From CAYRES01 sp964423425 (lineage in GTDB: Bacteria > Actinomycetota > Thermoleophilia > RBG-16-64-13), in NCBI GenBank assembly GCA_964423425.1, contig CAYRES010000002.1:1-64000 (forward strand): 64,000 nucleotides of DNA. The letters run 5' to 3'. The notes under the pieces were generated by a model. It searched no databases. It saw nothing but the letters and a program-made list of their open reading frames with translations, and had not been told where the DNA came from. Numbering within the stretch: the first letter of the stretch is position 1; each line of letters starts with the position of its first letter. A program made the position numbers and the translations under genes. Positions 1 to 8,681 of this stretch are shown piece after piece.

Positions 1-90
<90 letters not shown>

Positions 91-1281
91 CTAGGTCAGT
101 GCCTTCTCGATCCGGGTGAGGGCCTTGTCGATGTCGTCCCAGTAGGCGGAGACGAGAAGGCGCGCACAGCCCTGGCCGCCCCGGCCGAAGGCGCCGCCCA
201 TGGCTACCGCCACGCCGCCGCGGAGGATACGTTCGGCCAGCACCGCGGAGTCGGCTTCCACGCCGGAGAAGTCGGGGAAGAGATAGAAGCCGCCTTGAGG
301 CGGTGAGCAGCTCACGCCGGGGATGGCATCCAACCGCGCCACGGCCTTCTCCATGTTTCCGTAGCACAGGTCGTACGCCCAGGCCAGATACTCCTCCGAA
401 TCATCGAGGTACTCAGCCAGAGCCCATTGCGGGATGGAGGGAGTACAGGCCGACAAGGTCTCCTTGTAGACGTCCATCTGCCGGATGAGCCACGGATGGG
501 CGAGAGCGAAGCCGACGCGCCACCCCATGATGGCGAGTGTTTTCGAGAAACTGTTGATGATGAGGAGGTTGTCGAACTCGGGGTCGAGGGGCAGAGCGCT
601 CGGGTAGGCGCCGATGTAGCTGTAGGTGTGGTAGACCTCGTCGGAGATGACAAGAACGTCGTGGGCTTTGGCCTTCTCCATGACCTTGATCCAGCCTTCG
701 GCCGAGAGCATGGCTCCGCAGGGATTCGAGGGGCTGTTGACCACGAGAAGCTTCGTTGCGGAGTCGAGCTTCTCGAGGATACTGTCGGCGTCGACGGTCC
801 ACGAACCCTCCGGCGTCTTGCCCAGTTCGTAGAAGACGATGTCGGCCTTCTGGCGATTCATGAGCACCGCACACGGTCCCCAGCCGGGGTCGGGCAGAAG
901 CACCTTGTCGCCCGGTGAGACCAGTGCCTTGACGGCCAGATGAAGGGCTTCGGTACCTCCCACCGTGATGATGATGTTCTGCTCCGGGTCGACGGTGGCA
1001 CCGAGTGTGCGTTCGACGAAGCGGCCGATCGCGTGCCGTGCCTCCGTGAGGCCACGGGTGGTGGTATAGAGGCTCTTGCGATTGACACGGTCGGCGAGCA
1101 TGCGGTTGGCCGTCTCGATGAGTGCGGCCGGCGGGTCGAAATTCGCTTCCCCGATGGCCATGTTCATGATGTCGGGATTGTCCTGCATGATCTTCTTCAT
1201 CGCCAGCATCGGCGAGCCTTCATCATCTCTCGCGAGGGGCGTGACTTTCTTCAGTGCGGGCGGCAGTTCCGGCGATCCCAT
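91..1281 (-). CDS. Class I/II PLP-dependent aminotransferase (AspC-like)
   Basis: A 396-residue fold-type I aminotransferase that would move an amino group between an amino acid and a 2-oxo acid in the cytoplasm. The PLP lysine lies in SFSKTLAIMGWRVG; NSPSNPCG and SDEVYH are the usual cofactor-contact motifs, and VGGTEALHLAVKAL is the N-terminal phosphate-loop region. I chose the ATG at 1281 (MGSPELPPALKK) because an AAGGGG ribosome site sits just upstream; a longer reading to 1389 adds unconserved residues. It is the last gene of the leftward regulator-hydroxylase-aldolase cluster, 153 bases after the aldolase, so it may transaminate a product of that pathway. Substrate cannot be read from the sequence; an aspartate- or aromatic-type preference is equally possible. 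Confidence 0.88.
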   Translation of the reverse strand: MGSPELPPALKKVTPLARDDEGSPMLAMKKIMQDNPDIMNMAIGEANFDPPAALIETANRMLADRVNRKSLYTTTRGLTEARHAIGRFVERTLGATVDPEQNIIITVGGTEALHLAVKALVSPGDKVLLPDPGWGPCAVLMNRQKADIVFYELGKTPEGSWTVDADSILEKLDSATKLLVVNSPSNPCGAMLSAEGWIKVMEKAKAHDVLVISDEVYHTYSYIGAYPSALPLDPEFDNLLIINSFSKTLAIMGWRVGFALAHPWLIRQMDVYKETLSACTPSIPQWALAEYLDDSEEYLAWAYDLCYGNMEKAVARLDAIPGVSCSPPQGGFYLFPDFSGVEADSAVLAERILRGGVAVAMGGAFGRGGQGCARLLVSAYWDDIDKALTRIEKALT

Positions 1282-1434
1282 GGTGCGTCCCCTTGTCTCG
1301 TCATCGTCGGTCTGATGTGGTGTGGATCTGTCCAGTGCGTAGGGCGCGGGTGTGGCGCACATTGCCGTGCCACGGCGTGCGCGGCGCATACGTGGCGCAC
1401 GCGGCCGGTGTGGCGGATGCGGCGGCCACCTCCC

Positions 1435-2394
1435 CTAGACCCTTCTTCTTCTCCGGCTGCGTAGCGGCAGTGCAGCGTTCTTGCTCACGCGGGACCCTTC
1501 ATGACCGCCTGCATCCGCTCGGGCTGTGGGTGATGCGGAAGGCGCCGTCTGGACGGCCTGCGTGTCCGCGCCCGGCCTGCCGGTGCCCTGCCCCTCTGTG
1601 CCCGTTGCATTGGTGGCCGGCTCTCTCAACGCCTCGTAGTCGGCGAGTGACCGTCCAAGCCCTTGGGCCATGAAGATGAGGTCGGAAGCCAGCAGGATGA
1701 GCTGCACCCCCTTGGACACCCAGTGGTGAGTGGCCTCGGCGGTCACGGTGAAAATGCCGGTACGCACGCCGGCCCGGCGGGCACGCTCGATGATCCCCTC
1801 GATCACGGCGTTCAACTCCGGGGTGTTCGGCGTCAAGCCCAGTGAAGAGGCCAAGTCCATCGGCCCCACGAAAAGCAGGTCGAGGCCGGGCACGGCGAGG
1901 ATTTCGTCGAGATGCGCGAGCGCCTTTCTCGTTTCCGCCTGCGCGGCCACCAAGACGTGCTCGTTGGCCCACGCCCGGTAGTCGGGCCCGCTGTTCGGTC
2001 CATACTTGGTGGCTCGTCCCGGACCGATGCCGCGGTCACCCAAGGGTGGGTAGGTGGCCGCCCGCACCAGTGCCTCCGCCTCCTCTGCGCTGTTGACGCG
2101 AGGTGCGATCACACCCTGCGCCCCGGCGTCGAGCGCGCGCGCGATGGGCACCCACTCGTTGTTCTCCAGCCGCACGAGGGTGGGCACTCCGGTGAAGTCG
2201 GCGGCCGTAACCATGTCTTGAATGCGCTCGGCTTCGATGGTTGAGTGCTCGGCCTCGAGGCAGAGGAAATCGAGATCCAAGTTCTGCCCCAGGAAATCGC
2301 ACACCACCGGATGAGGTGTTTGGATGAACGTGCCGATCAGGGTTTCGCCCGCCGCCAAGCGGGCCTTGAGTCCGGTGACCTTCTTGTCGGTCAT
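1435..2394 (-). CDS. HpcH/HpaI family class II aldolase with extra C-terminal tail
   Basis: A 319-residue member of the HpcH/HpaI aldolase/citrate lyase family, a divalent-metal enzyme that cleaves 2-oxo-hydroxy acids, typically releasing pyruvate plus an aldehyde. Seen motifs are CLEAEHST near residue 46 (acid and histidine), APRVNSAEEAEALV, the GDRGIGPGRA loop, and LLFVGPMDLASSLG with a metal-binding acid. The family is usually about 255-265 residues; here roughly 60 residues follow the conserved barrel, rich in Gly/Ala/Thr and ending in a run of arginines. An AAGGGGAAGG ribosome site supports the ATG at 2394. A 25-bp palindrome lies 87 bases upstream, so it may have its own promoter. The aldehyde product could be passed to an oxidoreductase, but that is inference. 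Confidence 0.85.
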   Translation of the reverse strand: MTDKKVTGLKARLAAGETLIGTFIQTPHPVVCDFLGQNLDLDFLCLEAEHSTIEAERIQDMVTAADFTGVPTLVRLENNEWVPIARALDAGAQGVIAPRVNSAEEAEALVRAATYPPLGDRGIGPGRATKYGPNSGPDYRAWANEHVLVAAQAETRKALAHLDEILAVPGLDLLFVGPMDLASSLGLTPNTPELNAVIEGIIERARRAGVRTGIFTVTAEATHHWVSKGVQLILLASDLIFMAQGLGRSLADYEALREPATNATGTEGQGTGRPGADTQAVQTAPSASPTARADAGGHEGSRVSKNAALPLRSRRRRRV

Positions 2395-2480
2395 ATGCCC
2401 TTCCCCCTTGTGTCGGAGTTGGTGCAGAGCTTTCGTGTTGAAGAGTCGGCTCCGGCCGGTGGCTCGCAGCCGTGATCACA

Positions 2481-2505
2481 CTGTGGTCCTATCATAAGAC
2501 CACAG
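2481..2505. promoter_or_regulatory. 25-bp palindrome, probable GntR-type operator
   Basis: The arms CTGTGGTC and GACCACAG surround CTATCATAA. Only one base pair of the 25-bp symmetry is broken. It lies between the hydroxylase and aldolase genes, and on the minus strand a TATGAT -10-like hexamer sits in its centre. The GGTC/GACC half-sites match the three TGGTYNGACCA sites elsewhere in the island, but with wider spacing. It is read as a regulator site for the aldolase promoter; no U-run follows, so a terminator is less likely. Confidence 0.5.
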
Positions 2506-2541
2506 CTCCTCCGCCCATTGTAGCGCGTCCGGCTTCTTCTT

Positions 2542-5310
2542 TCATGGTGGTGTGTCTCCGCCTCGCCATTCTTCCTCGAGTGCCACTCGTACGGCCTCCG
2601 CAGTGAGGGGCAGGCGGAAGAGGCGCAGACCGGTGGCATCGGCGAGGGCGTTGGCGAGGACGGCTCCAGGTAGGGAGGCCGGCGGTTCACCCACGCCCTT
2701 CACTCCGTGGGGGCCGGCCGAGGGATGTTCCACGATGACCGTGGTGATGCCGGGCACATCGGGGGCGGTGGGAATCTTGTAGTCGAGGAGGTCGGGGTTG
2801 AGGACCTTCCCTCCCTCCATCTTCACCTCCTCCATGAGTCCGTAGCCCAGACCCATGGTCACTCCGCCCTCCAACTGTCCCTCAACCGCACGGGGGTTGA
2901 TGGCTCTGCCCACGTCCATGGCGGCAACGATCTTCTCCACCTCGATGCGGCCGGTCTCTTGGTCCACCTGGACCTGGGCGGCCTGGGCGCTGAAGCTGGG
3001 CTCCAGAAACGCCGGGTAGGTGAGCCCCCGGTAGGTGCCTTCCTCGGCCGGAGGCAATTCGGCCAAGAAGGAAGCCTGGCCCGAGAGTGGCCCCCGGTGG
3101 CTCGTGCGGCTCTCTTCGGCGATGCGGCTCAGAGTGAGTACAGTCCCGCCCGTATCCTTGCGGGCCACGGCACCCGGCACGAGGTGGAGCTGTGAGGCGG
3201 GGATGCCGGAGATGAGAGCCGCCCGCTCGATGATGGCCGTCCTCAGCTCGGCGGCCGCCATCTTGCAGGCCATGCCCACGTTGTAGGTCATGCGGCTGCC
3301 GCCGTCACCGTGGTCGTAGGGGGAGGAGTCGGTGTCGCAGCTGGAGATGATCACGCTGTCCACGGGCAACTCAAGCTCCTCGGCCACCATTTGGGGCATG
3401 GAGGTAAACTTGGCTCCCGGCCCGATGTCGACGGCGCCCGTGACCAGGGTGACGGTGCCGTCTTCGTTGAGGTTCACCTGGGCCGCGGTGGCCCAACCGC
3501 CGCTCGTCCACCAGCTGCAGGCCAAGCCGCGCCCCTGACCGGGCAGTGTGGGGTCGTTCCAGCCGATGGCTTCCGCCGCCGTCTCGAGACATTCGCGCAA
3601 ACCGACGTTGGCCAAGCGTTGGCCCGCTCCTACGATGTCGCCGTTGCCCGCCAGATTGGCGAGGCGGAATTCCAGCGGATACCAGCCCATCTCGCGGGCG
3701 ATGATGTCGATCTGCGACTCGCCGGCGAACACCGCTTGGGGACCACCGGGTCCGCGGCAGGAGCCGGAACTCGGCTTGTTGGTGTAGACGGCGCGACCGA
3801 CGAGGTTCACGTGCTTCACGCGATAGGGCCCGAGCAGCAGAAACATGGCCAGCCCCACGGCGGTGGGCCCGTTGCCGGAGAAGGCGCCGGTGTCGAGCTG
3901 CACCTCTCCGCCACGGCATACGATCGTCATGTCATCGTTGACTCCGGTGGTCACGGTGATGCGGGAGGCATGGCGGGGGTTGCCGCCGATGAACTCCTCG
4001 TGACGGCTCATCACCATCTTGACAGGCCGGCCCGTCTTCTTGGCGAGCAGGGCACAGTAGGGCTCGAGGCCCAGCTCCAGCTTGCCCCCGAAGCCACCTC
4101 CGATGTGCATGCCGATCACCCGGATGCGTGTCATGGGCCAGCCGAGGGCGTGTGCCATGTAGCGGCGCACGGCGAAGGGTTTCTGGTTGGTGGTCCAGAT
4201 GGTGACCTTGCCGTCGGGCGCGGCCTCGGCGAGGCTCGCATGAGGCTCGATGTATGTCTGGTGGATGATCTGCGTTTCGAACGTGTGGGTGAACACGTGG
4301 TCGCACCCGGCGAGCGCCTCCTCGAAGCCGCCCCGTTCGATGTGCGTCTCCGAGCACACATTGCCGTAGCGGATGGCGTCCCAACCCGCCTCGTAATCCA
4401 GCAGATGCTCGTGGACCGCTGCTGCATCGGGGGCCAGGGCGTCGTCCAGGCTGTGAACACCCGGCAACTCCTCGTACTCCACCCGTACCAGTGCGGCGGC
4501 GTGGGCGGCCAACTCCGGCGTTTCGGCGGCCAGCGTGGCCAGCGGTTCGCCGATGTAGCGAACCTTGTCACGGGCGAACACCTGCTGGTCGTACATGTCG
4601 ACGCCGTAGTACAGGTCGGCGGGTAGCTCGGCTCCGGTCACGATGCCCGCCACGCCGGGAAGGGCCAGAGCCGCGGAGGCATCGATGGAGACGACACGGG
4701 CGTGTGGGACCGCGCTGCGTACCAATGCTCCCCACAGCTGATGGGGTCGCGACACGTCGGCGCCGAACAGGGCCCGGCCGGTGACCTTGTCGAGGGCGTC
4801 GCGCCGGGCGATACTCACGCCCAAGCCGGCGAGGGGGGTCTCCGGCACGGTGCCTCGGGCGGCTGCGTGGATCGCCTCGACGATCTTGGCATACCCGGTG
4901 CAGCGGCAGAGGTTGCCGGCGATGGCCTGCCTGATCTCCGTGTCGATGGGCCGGGGATTGCGATCGAGGAGGGCTTTGGCCGTCATCAGCACGCCGGGCG
5001 TGCAGAAACCGCACTGTACCGCTCCCAGAGCGATGAATGCCTCCTGCAGGGGATGAAGGTGGCCATCTTCGACCAGACCTTCGATGGTGGTGATGCTACG
5101 CCCCTCCACCTCACCGACGAGCGTGAGGCAGGCGTGGCGGGGTTGGCCGTCGATGAGCACTGTGCAGGCGCCGCATTCGCCGTCGCCGCAGCCCTCCTTC
5201 GTTCCCATGAGACCCAACCGCTCACGAAGGCAGAAGAGCAGGGTCTCCACCGGATCGATGTAGACTTCGCGTCTCTCGCCGTTGACGAGAAGCTCGATTT
5301 CTCGCTTCAC
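2542..5310 (-). CDS. Xanthine dehydrogenase-family hydroxylase: fused 2Fe-2S and molybdopterin subunits
   Basis: A 922-residue fusion of the two subunits that are usually separate in CO dehydrogenase/nicotinate dehydrogenase-type enzymes. Residues 1-150 bind two [2Fe-2S] clusters: C41, C46, C49, C61 (plant-type) and C100, C103, C135, C137 (QCGFC and CRC motifs). From about residue 165 to the end is the molybdopterin domain, with GGGFGGK at 404-410 and the catalytic glutamate E875 in GVGEPP. Such enzymes hydroxylate N-heterocycles or aldehydes with water as oxygen donor. The start is GTG and overlaps the stop of the FAD-subunit gene by GTGA, so the two are translationally coupled and form one enzyme. 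No cofactor maturation gene (XdhC or MoaA type) is nearby. Substrate is unknown; a purine- or nicotinate-like ring is possible given the hydantoinase genes in the island. Confidence 0.93.
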   Translation of the reverse strand: MKREIELLVNGERREVYIDPVETLLFCLRERLGLMGTKEGCGDGECGACTVLIDGQPRHACLTLVGEVEGRSITTIEGLVEDGHLHPLQEAFIALGAVQCGFCTPGVLMTAKALLDRNPRPIDTEIRQAIAGNLCRCTGYAKIVEAIHAAARGTVPETPLAGLGVSIARRDALDKVTGRALFGADVSRPHQLWGALVRSAVPHARVVSIDASAALALPGVAGIVTGAELPADLYYGVDMYDQQVFARDKVRYIGEPLATLAAETPELAAHAAALVRVEYEELPGVHSLDDALAPDAAAVHEHLLDYEAGWDAIRYGNVCSETHIERGGFEEALAGCDHVFTHTFETQIIHQTYIEPHASLAEAAPDGKVTIWTTNQKPFAVRRYMAHALGWPMTRIRVIGMHIGGGFGGKLELGLEPYCALLAKKTGRPVKMVMSRHEEFIGGNPRHASRITVTTGVNDDMTIVCRGGEVQLDTGAFSGNGPTAVGLAMFLLLGPYRVKHVNLVGRAVYTNKPSSGSCRGPGGPQAVFAGESQIDIIAREMGWYPLEFRLANLAGNGDIVGAGQRLANVGLRECLETAAEAIGWNDPTLPGQGRGLACSWWTSGGWATAAQVNLNEDGTVTLVTGAVDIGPGAKFTSMPQMVAEELELPVDSVIISSCDTDSSPYDHGDGGSRMTYNVGMACKMAAAELRTAIIERAALISGIPASQLHLVPGAVARKDTGGTVLTLSRIAEESRTSHRGPLSGQASFLAELPPAEEGTYRGLTYPAFLEPSFSAQAAQVQVDQETGRIEVEKIVAAMDVGRAINPRAVEGQLEGGVTMGLGYGLMEEVKMEGGKVLNPDLLDYKIPTAPDVPGITTVIVEHPSAGPHGVKGVGEPPASLPGAVLANALADATGLRLFRLPLTAEAVRVALEEEWRGGDTPP

Positions 5311-6230
5311 TGTTTGCCTTCCTCTCCGCCGTCCGTACCTCGGGTGCCGGTGGGTGTCGTCTGCGCCCTGCCCCAGGCAGTTCGGACGGCCCTGCGGGTG
5401 AGCACCGCCACCAGGTGGCGACGATAGGCCGCTCCGGCCCGTACGTCGTCGATCGGCGCGGCAGCGGCGACGGCGTCCCGAGCGATATCCGCGAGCAACT
5501 CGTCGGAGAGGTCGCGGCCGGCGGCTGTGGCCGAGACGTCGGGTACCAGGATGGGCGTGGGGGCGACTGCTCCAAGGGCCAGGGTGAGGGAGTCCGCGCG
5601 GCCGGCGGTGTCGAGGCTGACCAGCGCAGTCACCGCCACGGTGGCGATGTCGAGAGCCTTGCGGCGGGTGAACTTCTGGTAGCAGGCACCGTGGGGCCCG
5701 TGATCGGGCAGGCGCAGACCGACGAGGATGTCTCCGCGAGACAGAGCCACCCGGCGAGGTCCCACGAAGAACGTGCTCAGCGGGATGGTGCGTGTGGTCA
5801 CGTCAGCGCTGACGGCTTCAGCCCGGGCGACGAGCGCTTCTGCTCCGTAGGCGAGTAGCGGCCCGGCTGCATCCGCGGAGGGGGCGGCGGTGCACAGATT
5901 GCCGCCGATGGTGCCGGCCGCTCGCACCGCCTCCGAGCCCACCTCTGCGCTGGCTTCCGCCAAGGCCGGAAACATCCGGCGGATCTGCGGATGGCGGGCG
6001 ACGTCAGCGTGGCTGGTGAGTGCACCGAGGAAGTAGAGGCCTTCCTCGTCCCGCCGGAAGCCGCGAAGCTCCTCGATGTCCCTCAAGGAGACGAGAGTAT
6101 GCGCCTCTCGCCGGCCTGCTTCGAGGTCCACCAGCAGATCGGTCCCCCCGGCGAGCAGGGCGGCGCCTTCCGCCGCCGCCAAGCGGCAGGCATCCTGAAG
6201 GGTCGCAGGGCGTACGTATTCAGTGTGCAT
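5307..6230 (-). CDS. FAD-binding subunit of molybdenum hydroxylase (CoxM type)
   Basis: A 307-residue FAD-binding subunit that passes electrons from the 2Fe-2S clusters of the partner subunit to an acceptor. Visible FAD motifs are LLAGGTDLLVDLEAG near residue 25 and the AAGTIGGNLCTAAPSAD loop near residue 105, both characteristic of the CoxM/XdhB family. The ATG at 6230 (MHTEYVRPATLQDA) is preferred because family members start with such a short segment; a longer reading to 6389 adds unconserved residues that overlap the regulator gene. It begins 13 bases after the GntR gene and overlaps the next gene, so the regulator, this subunit and the hydroxylase are one transcript. Confidence 0.9.
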   Translation of the reverse strand: MHTEYVRPATLQDACRLAAAEGAALLAGGTDLLVDLEAGRREAHTLVSLRDIEELRGFRRDEEGLYFLGALTSHADVARHPQIRRMFPALAEASAEVGSEAVRAAGTIGGNLCTAAPSADAAGPLLAYGAEALVARAEAVSADVTTRTIPLSTFFVGPRRVALSRGDILVGLRLPDHGPHGACYQKFTRRKALDIATVAVTALVSLDTAGRADSLTLALGAVAPTPILVPDVSATAAGRDLSDELLADIARDAVAAAAPIDDVRAGAAYRRHLVAVLTRRAVRTAWGRAQTTPTGTRGTDGGEEGKQ

Positions 6231-6243
6231 GCATGGCTCCACG

Positions 6244-7008
6244 CTATTCGGTGGCGGTTGCCTGCTCGGCTGTTGCTCCTTCTTCAACCAGGATTCTCTC
6301 GCGGGCGATGGCGGCCAGCAGTTCCTCTCGTACACGGCGCACGTGATGGAACATGGCCTCAGCTGCTTCGTCGGAGTCGTGCCGGTCAATAGCTACCGTC
6401 ACTGCCTCGTGTTCTTGAAGGGCCCGCTGCGTCCGTCCGGGAAGCTGTACAACGGTCTTCCTGGTGTCGATGGCGAGCTCCTCCAAACTTTCGAGTACTC
6501 CCGCGAGAATCCGATTGCCGCTGGCTCTCGCGATGAGATTGTGAAAACCTGCGTCGGCTGAGGTTATTGCCGCGACGTCTTGGGCCTCAATGGCGGCGGC
6601 AATGCCCTGAAGCTGCTCGCGAATAGCTTGGACCTGATCCTCAGAGGCTCTCTCGGCGGCGAGTGAAGCGGCTTTGACTTCCAGAGTCTCGCGCATCTCC
6701 AGCAGATCCAGGACATCGGTGTAGTGGGAGGCAAGCCAGCCGTCGTTCAGCTTGAGCCCCCCCTGGACGAGGTCGTCCCGCACGAAGGTGCCGCGGCCAG
6801 GAGAGACGCGCAGTATGCCCATGGTTTCCAGTGCCCGCACGGCTTCACGAACTGATGCCCGGCTCACGCCGAGACTGTCTCGGAGATCTCTCTCCGAGGG
6901 CAACCGGTCGCCCGGTCGAAAATGCCCTCCCCTGATCAGATTCACGATCTGCGAGACCGCGTCATCCGATAATCTCTGAGACTTGATTACTCGGAAGGGA
7001 TCGGCCAC
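6244..7008 (-). CDS. FadR-subfamily GntR transcriptional regulator (first copy)
   Basis: A 254-residue regulator. The N-terminal winged helix (PGDRLPSERDLRDSLG, SRASVREAVRALETMG, and the wing GILRVSPGRGTFV) is classic GntR; the helical C-terminal half is an FCD effector domain of the FadR type, which usually binds a small organic acid and often a metal through histidines. The GTG at 7008 is chosen because GGAGG lies seven bases upstream; an ATG at 7032 has no good ribosome site. It heads the leftward operon, behind a promoter whose start point is covered by TGGTCAGACCA, so autorepression relieved by a pathway metabolite is likely. It resembles the second regulator at 8682-9497 and either could act on both sites. 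Confidence 0.92.
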   Translation of the reverse strand: MADPFRVIKSQRLSDDAVSQIVNLIRGGHFRPGDRLPSERDLRDSLGVSRASVREAVRALETMGILRVSPGRGTFVRDDLVQGGLKLNDGWLASHYTDVLDLLEMRETLEVKAASLAAERASEDQVQAIREQLQGIAAAIEAQDVAAITSADAGFHNLIARASGNRILAGVLESLEELAIDTRKTVVQLPGRTQRALQEHEAVTVAIDRHDSDEAAEAMFHHVRRVREELLAAIARERILVEEGATAEQATATE

Positions 7009-7102
7009 GTGGCAACCTCCATCAATCCTCATGTGTTCTTTGAAGACACCACTATGCTATCGGAGTTCGGAGAGGCGTAGGTTTGGGCGACAAGTGGACT
7101 AG

Positions 7103-7147
7103 TGGTCAGACCAGTACAATCGTAATATGATGGAGGCATGAGGTCAA
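7103..7147 (-). promoter_or_regulatory. Promoter with FadR-type operator for the gntR-hydroxylase operon
   Basis: Read on the minus strand, TTGACC (7147-7142) and TACGAT (7124-7119) are separated by 17 bases, a good sigma-70 promoter. Five bases beyond the -10 element lies the perfect 11-bp palindrome TGGTCAGACCA (7103-7113), covering the expected start point. TGGTnnnACCA palindromes are the known operator type of FadR-subfamily GntR regulators, and one such gene is the first gene downstream. Confidence 0.72.
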
Positions 7148-7184
7148 GCAGGTTTGGGGTCGGCCGGGTGTGTTGATCTTCGGG

Positions 7185-7213
7185 TTGCCGTACCCGTAGG
7201 GTTGTGGTCTAAT
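7185..7213 (+). promoter_or_regulatory. Candidate promoter of the class V aminotransferase
   Basis: TTGCCG (7185-7190) and TCTAAT (7208-7213) are spaced 17 bases apart, about 75 bases before the GGAGG ribosome site of the rightward gene. It diverges from the GntR promoter within the same 288-base intergenic region, so the operator at 7103-7113 is too far upstream to block it directly. Confidence 0.45.
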
Positions 7214-7296
7214 GAGTGAACCGGAACACACACGATGAACCAGAGTCAAGAGTACGGCGTGTGTGAGAGCGCGCCCCATTGTGGAGGTACGAACGC

Positions 7297-8481
7297 ATGA
7301 GTCTTTCCCCGCCCGCGTACGATCTTGCGGCGTGGCGGAGCCGCATCCCTCTCGCCACCGAGATGGTGCTGATGCAGAACTGCTCGCAAACACCCCAGTG
7401 CGACCGTACCCGCGCGGCGGCCGACGCGTATCTGGATTCGTGGCGAACCGCCGGTATGGATTGGGACTCGTGGGTGGAGGAAGTAGAAGCAGCGAAGCTG
7501 GAGTTCGCCCGCCTCGTGAAGGCAACACCCGCCGAGGTTGGGCTTTCGAGTTCGGTATCCGATGCCACCTCCAGTCTGGCCAGCGCCCTCGTTCCCCGTG
7601 AGGGTCGCAACAAGATCGTGCTCACCGAGGCTGAGTTTCCTGGGGTGGCTCACGTATGGGTGGCGGCACAACGCTACGGGTTCGAGTTGGCCTGGGTGCC
7701 GTTGCGGGACGGTATCGTTCGGCTGGAAGACTACGACGATTACATCGACGAGCGCACCCTGCTCGTGTCGGCCACCCACGTCTACTACCAGAACGGGTTC
7801 CGGCAGGACGTCGCCGCCATCGCCAAGAAGGCGCACGATGCCGGCGCGCTCATCTACGTGGACGCCTACCAGAGTGCGGGCTGCGTGCCCATTGACGTCA
7901 AGGCCATGGACGTCGACATCCTGTCCGCCGGAAACCTGAAGTTCCTGTTCGGCGTGCCCGGGGTTGCCTTCCTGTACGTGAAGGAGGACCTCCTGCCCCA
8001 GATGGAGCCGGCGCGCACCGGCTGGTTCGGCCGCTCTGATGTGTTTGCCTTCAACCCCAGGCTCTTGGATTGGGCTCCTACGGCCGCCCGCTTCGAGACC
8101 GGCACCCCGCCGGTGATTGCCGCCTACATCGCCCGGGCGGGTATGAGCGTGGTGAACGAGGTGGGAGTGGAGAACATCCGGGCTTGGACGAAACAGCTGG
8201 CCGGACTAGCCGCGGAGGCGGGCAGGGCCCGGGGTCTCGTGCAGGAGGGTCCGGCAGACCCGGAGCTTCGCAATCCCACCACGGCCTTCCTGGTGCCGGG
8301 CGGTGACTCACACTTGGCTGAGGCGCTCATGCGGAAGAGAGGCGTACTCAGCCCGGCCCGCGGTCCGGTGCTGCGCTTCGCACCTCACTTCTACAGTACT
8401 CCTGAGGATGTGGAGGCAGCTCTCGACGCCTTTGTGTCCGTGCTGGAGAGTGACGAGTTCCGCAAGGGCGGGCACGGGTAG
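7297..8481 (+). CDS. Class V PLP aminotransferase (cysteine desulfurase/epimerase-like)
   Basis: A 394-residue fold-type I PLP enzyme of the class V group (cysteine desulfurase, isopenicillin-N epimerase and kynureninase relatives). The aspartate that contacts the pyridine nitrogen is in IYVDAYQSAG and the Schiff-base lysine is in SAGNLKFLFGVPG, an arrangement typical of the group. Start ATG 7297 follows GGAGG by nine bases. No catalytic cysteine loop like that of true IscS/NifS enzymes is obvious, so a transaminase, lyase or epimerase role is more likely than sulfur transfer. It stands alone, divergent from the first GntR operon and just before the second GntR gene. Substrate is unknown. Confidence 0.85.
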   Translation: MSLSPPAYDLAAWRSRIPLATEMVLMQNCSQTPQCDRTRAAADAYLDSWRTAGMDWDSWVEEVEAAKLEFARLVKATPAEVGLSSSVSDATSSLASALVPREGRNKIVLTEAEFPGVAHVWVAAQRYGFELAWVPLRDGIVRLEDYDDYIDERTLLVSATHVYYQNGFRQDVAAIAKKAHDAGALIYVDAYQSAGCVPIDVKAMDVDILSAGNLKFLFGVPGVAFLYVKEDLLPQMEPARTGWFGRSDVFAFNPRLLDWAPTAARFETGTPPVIAAYIARAGMSVVNEVGVENIRAWTKQLAGLAAEAGRARGLVQEGPADPELRNPTTAFLVPGGDSHLAEALMRKRGVLSPARGPVLRFAPHFYSTPEDVEAALDAFVSVLESDEFRKGGHG

Positions 8482-8559
8482 CGGAGGCAACAAATAGCCC
8501 CCTTTCCTGGCCGTGCCGAGGGCTGAATGTGTGGGCGGGCACCGGGGTTGAGAAACCAA

Positions 8560-8609
8560 TTGACAGCTGGAGTATGAGCGCTAGAATGATGGTACCTGTG
8601 GTTGGACCA
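8560..8609 (+). promoter_or_regulatory. Promoter with FadR-type operator for the gntR-liv-AOR operon
   Basis: A consensus TTGACA (8560-8565) and TAGAAT (8582-8587) are 16 bases apart. The 11-bp site TGGTTGGACCA (8599-8609) begins about five bases after the expected transcription start. The layout matches the sites at 7103-7147 and 29709-29757, and the first gene downstream is a FadR-type regulator. Confidence 0.75.
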
Positions 8610-8681
8610 GCGTACCAGCTGACGGCCAAACCCAACTTCGACTCAGTACAGTGTAGGTCGGGCGTGAGGGGAGGACGAGAC

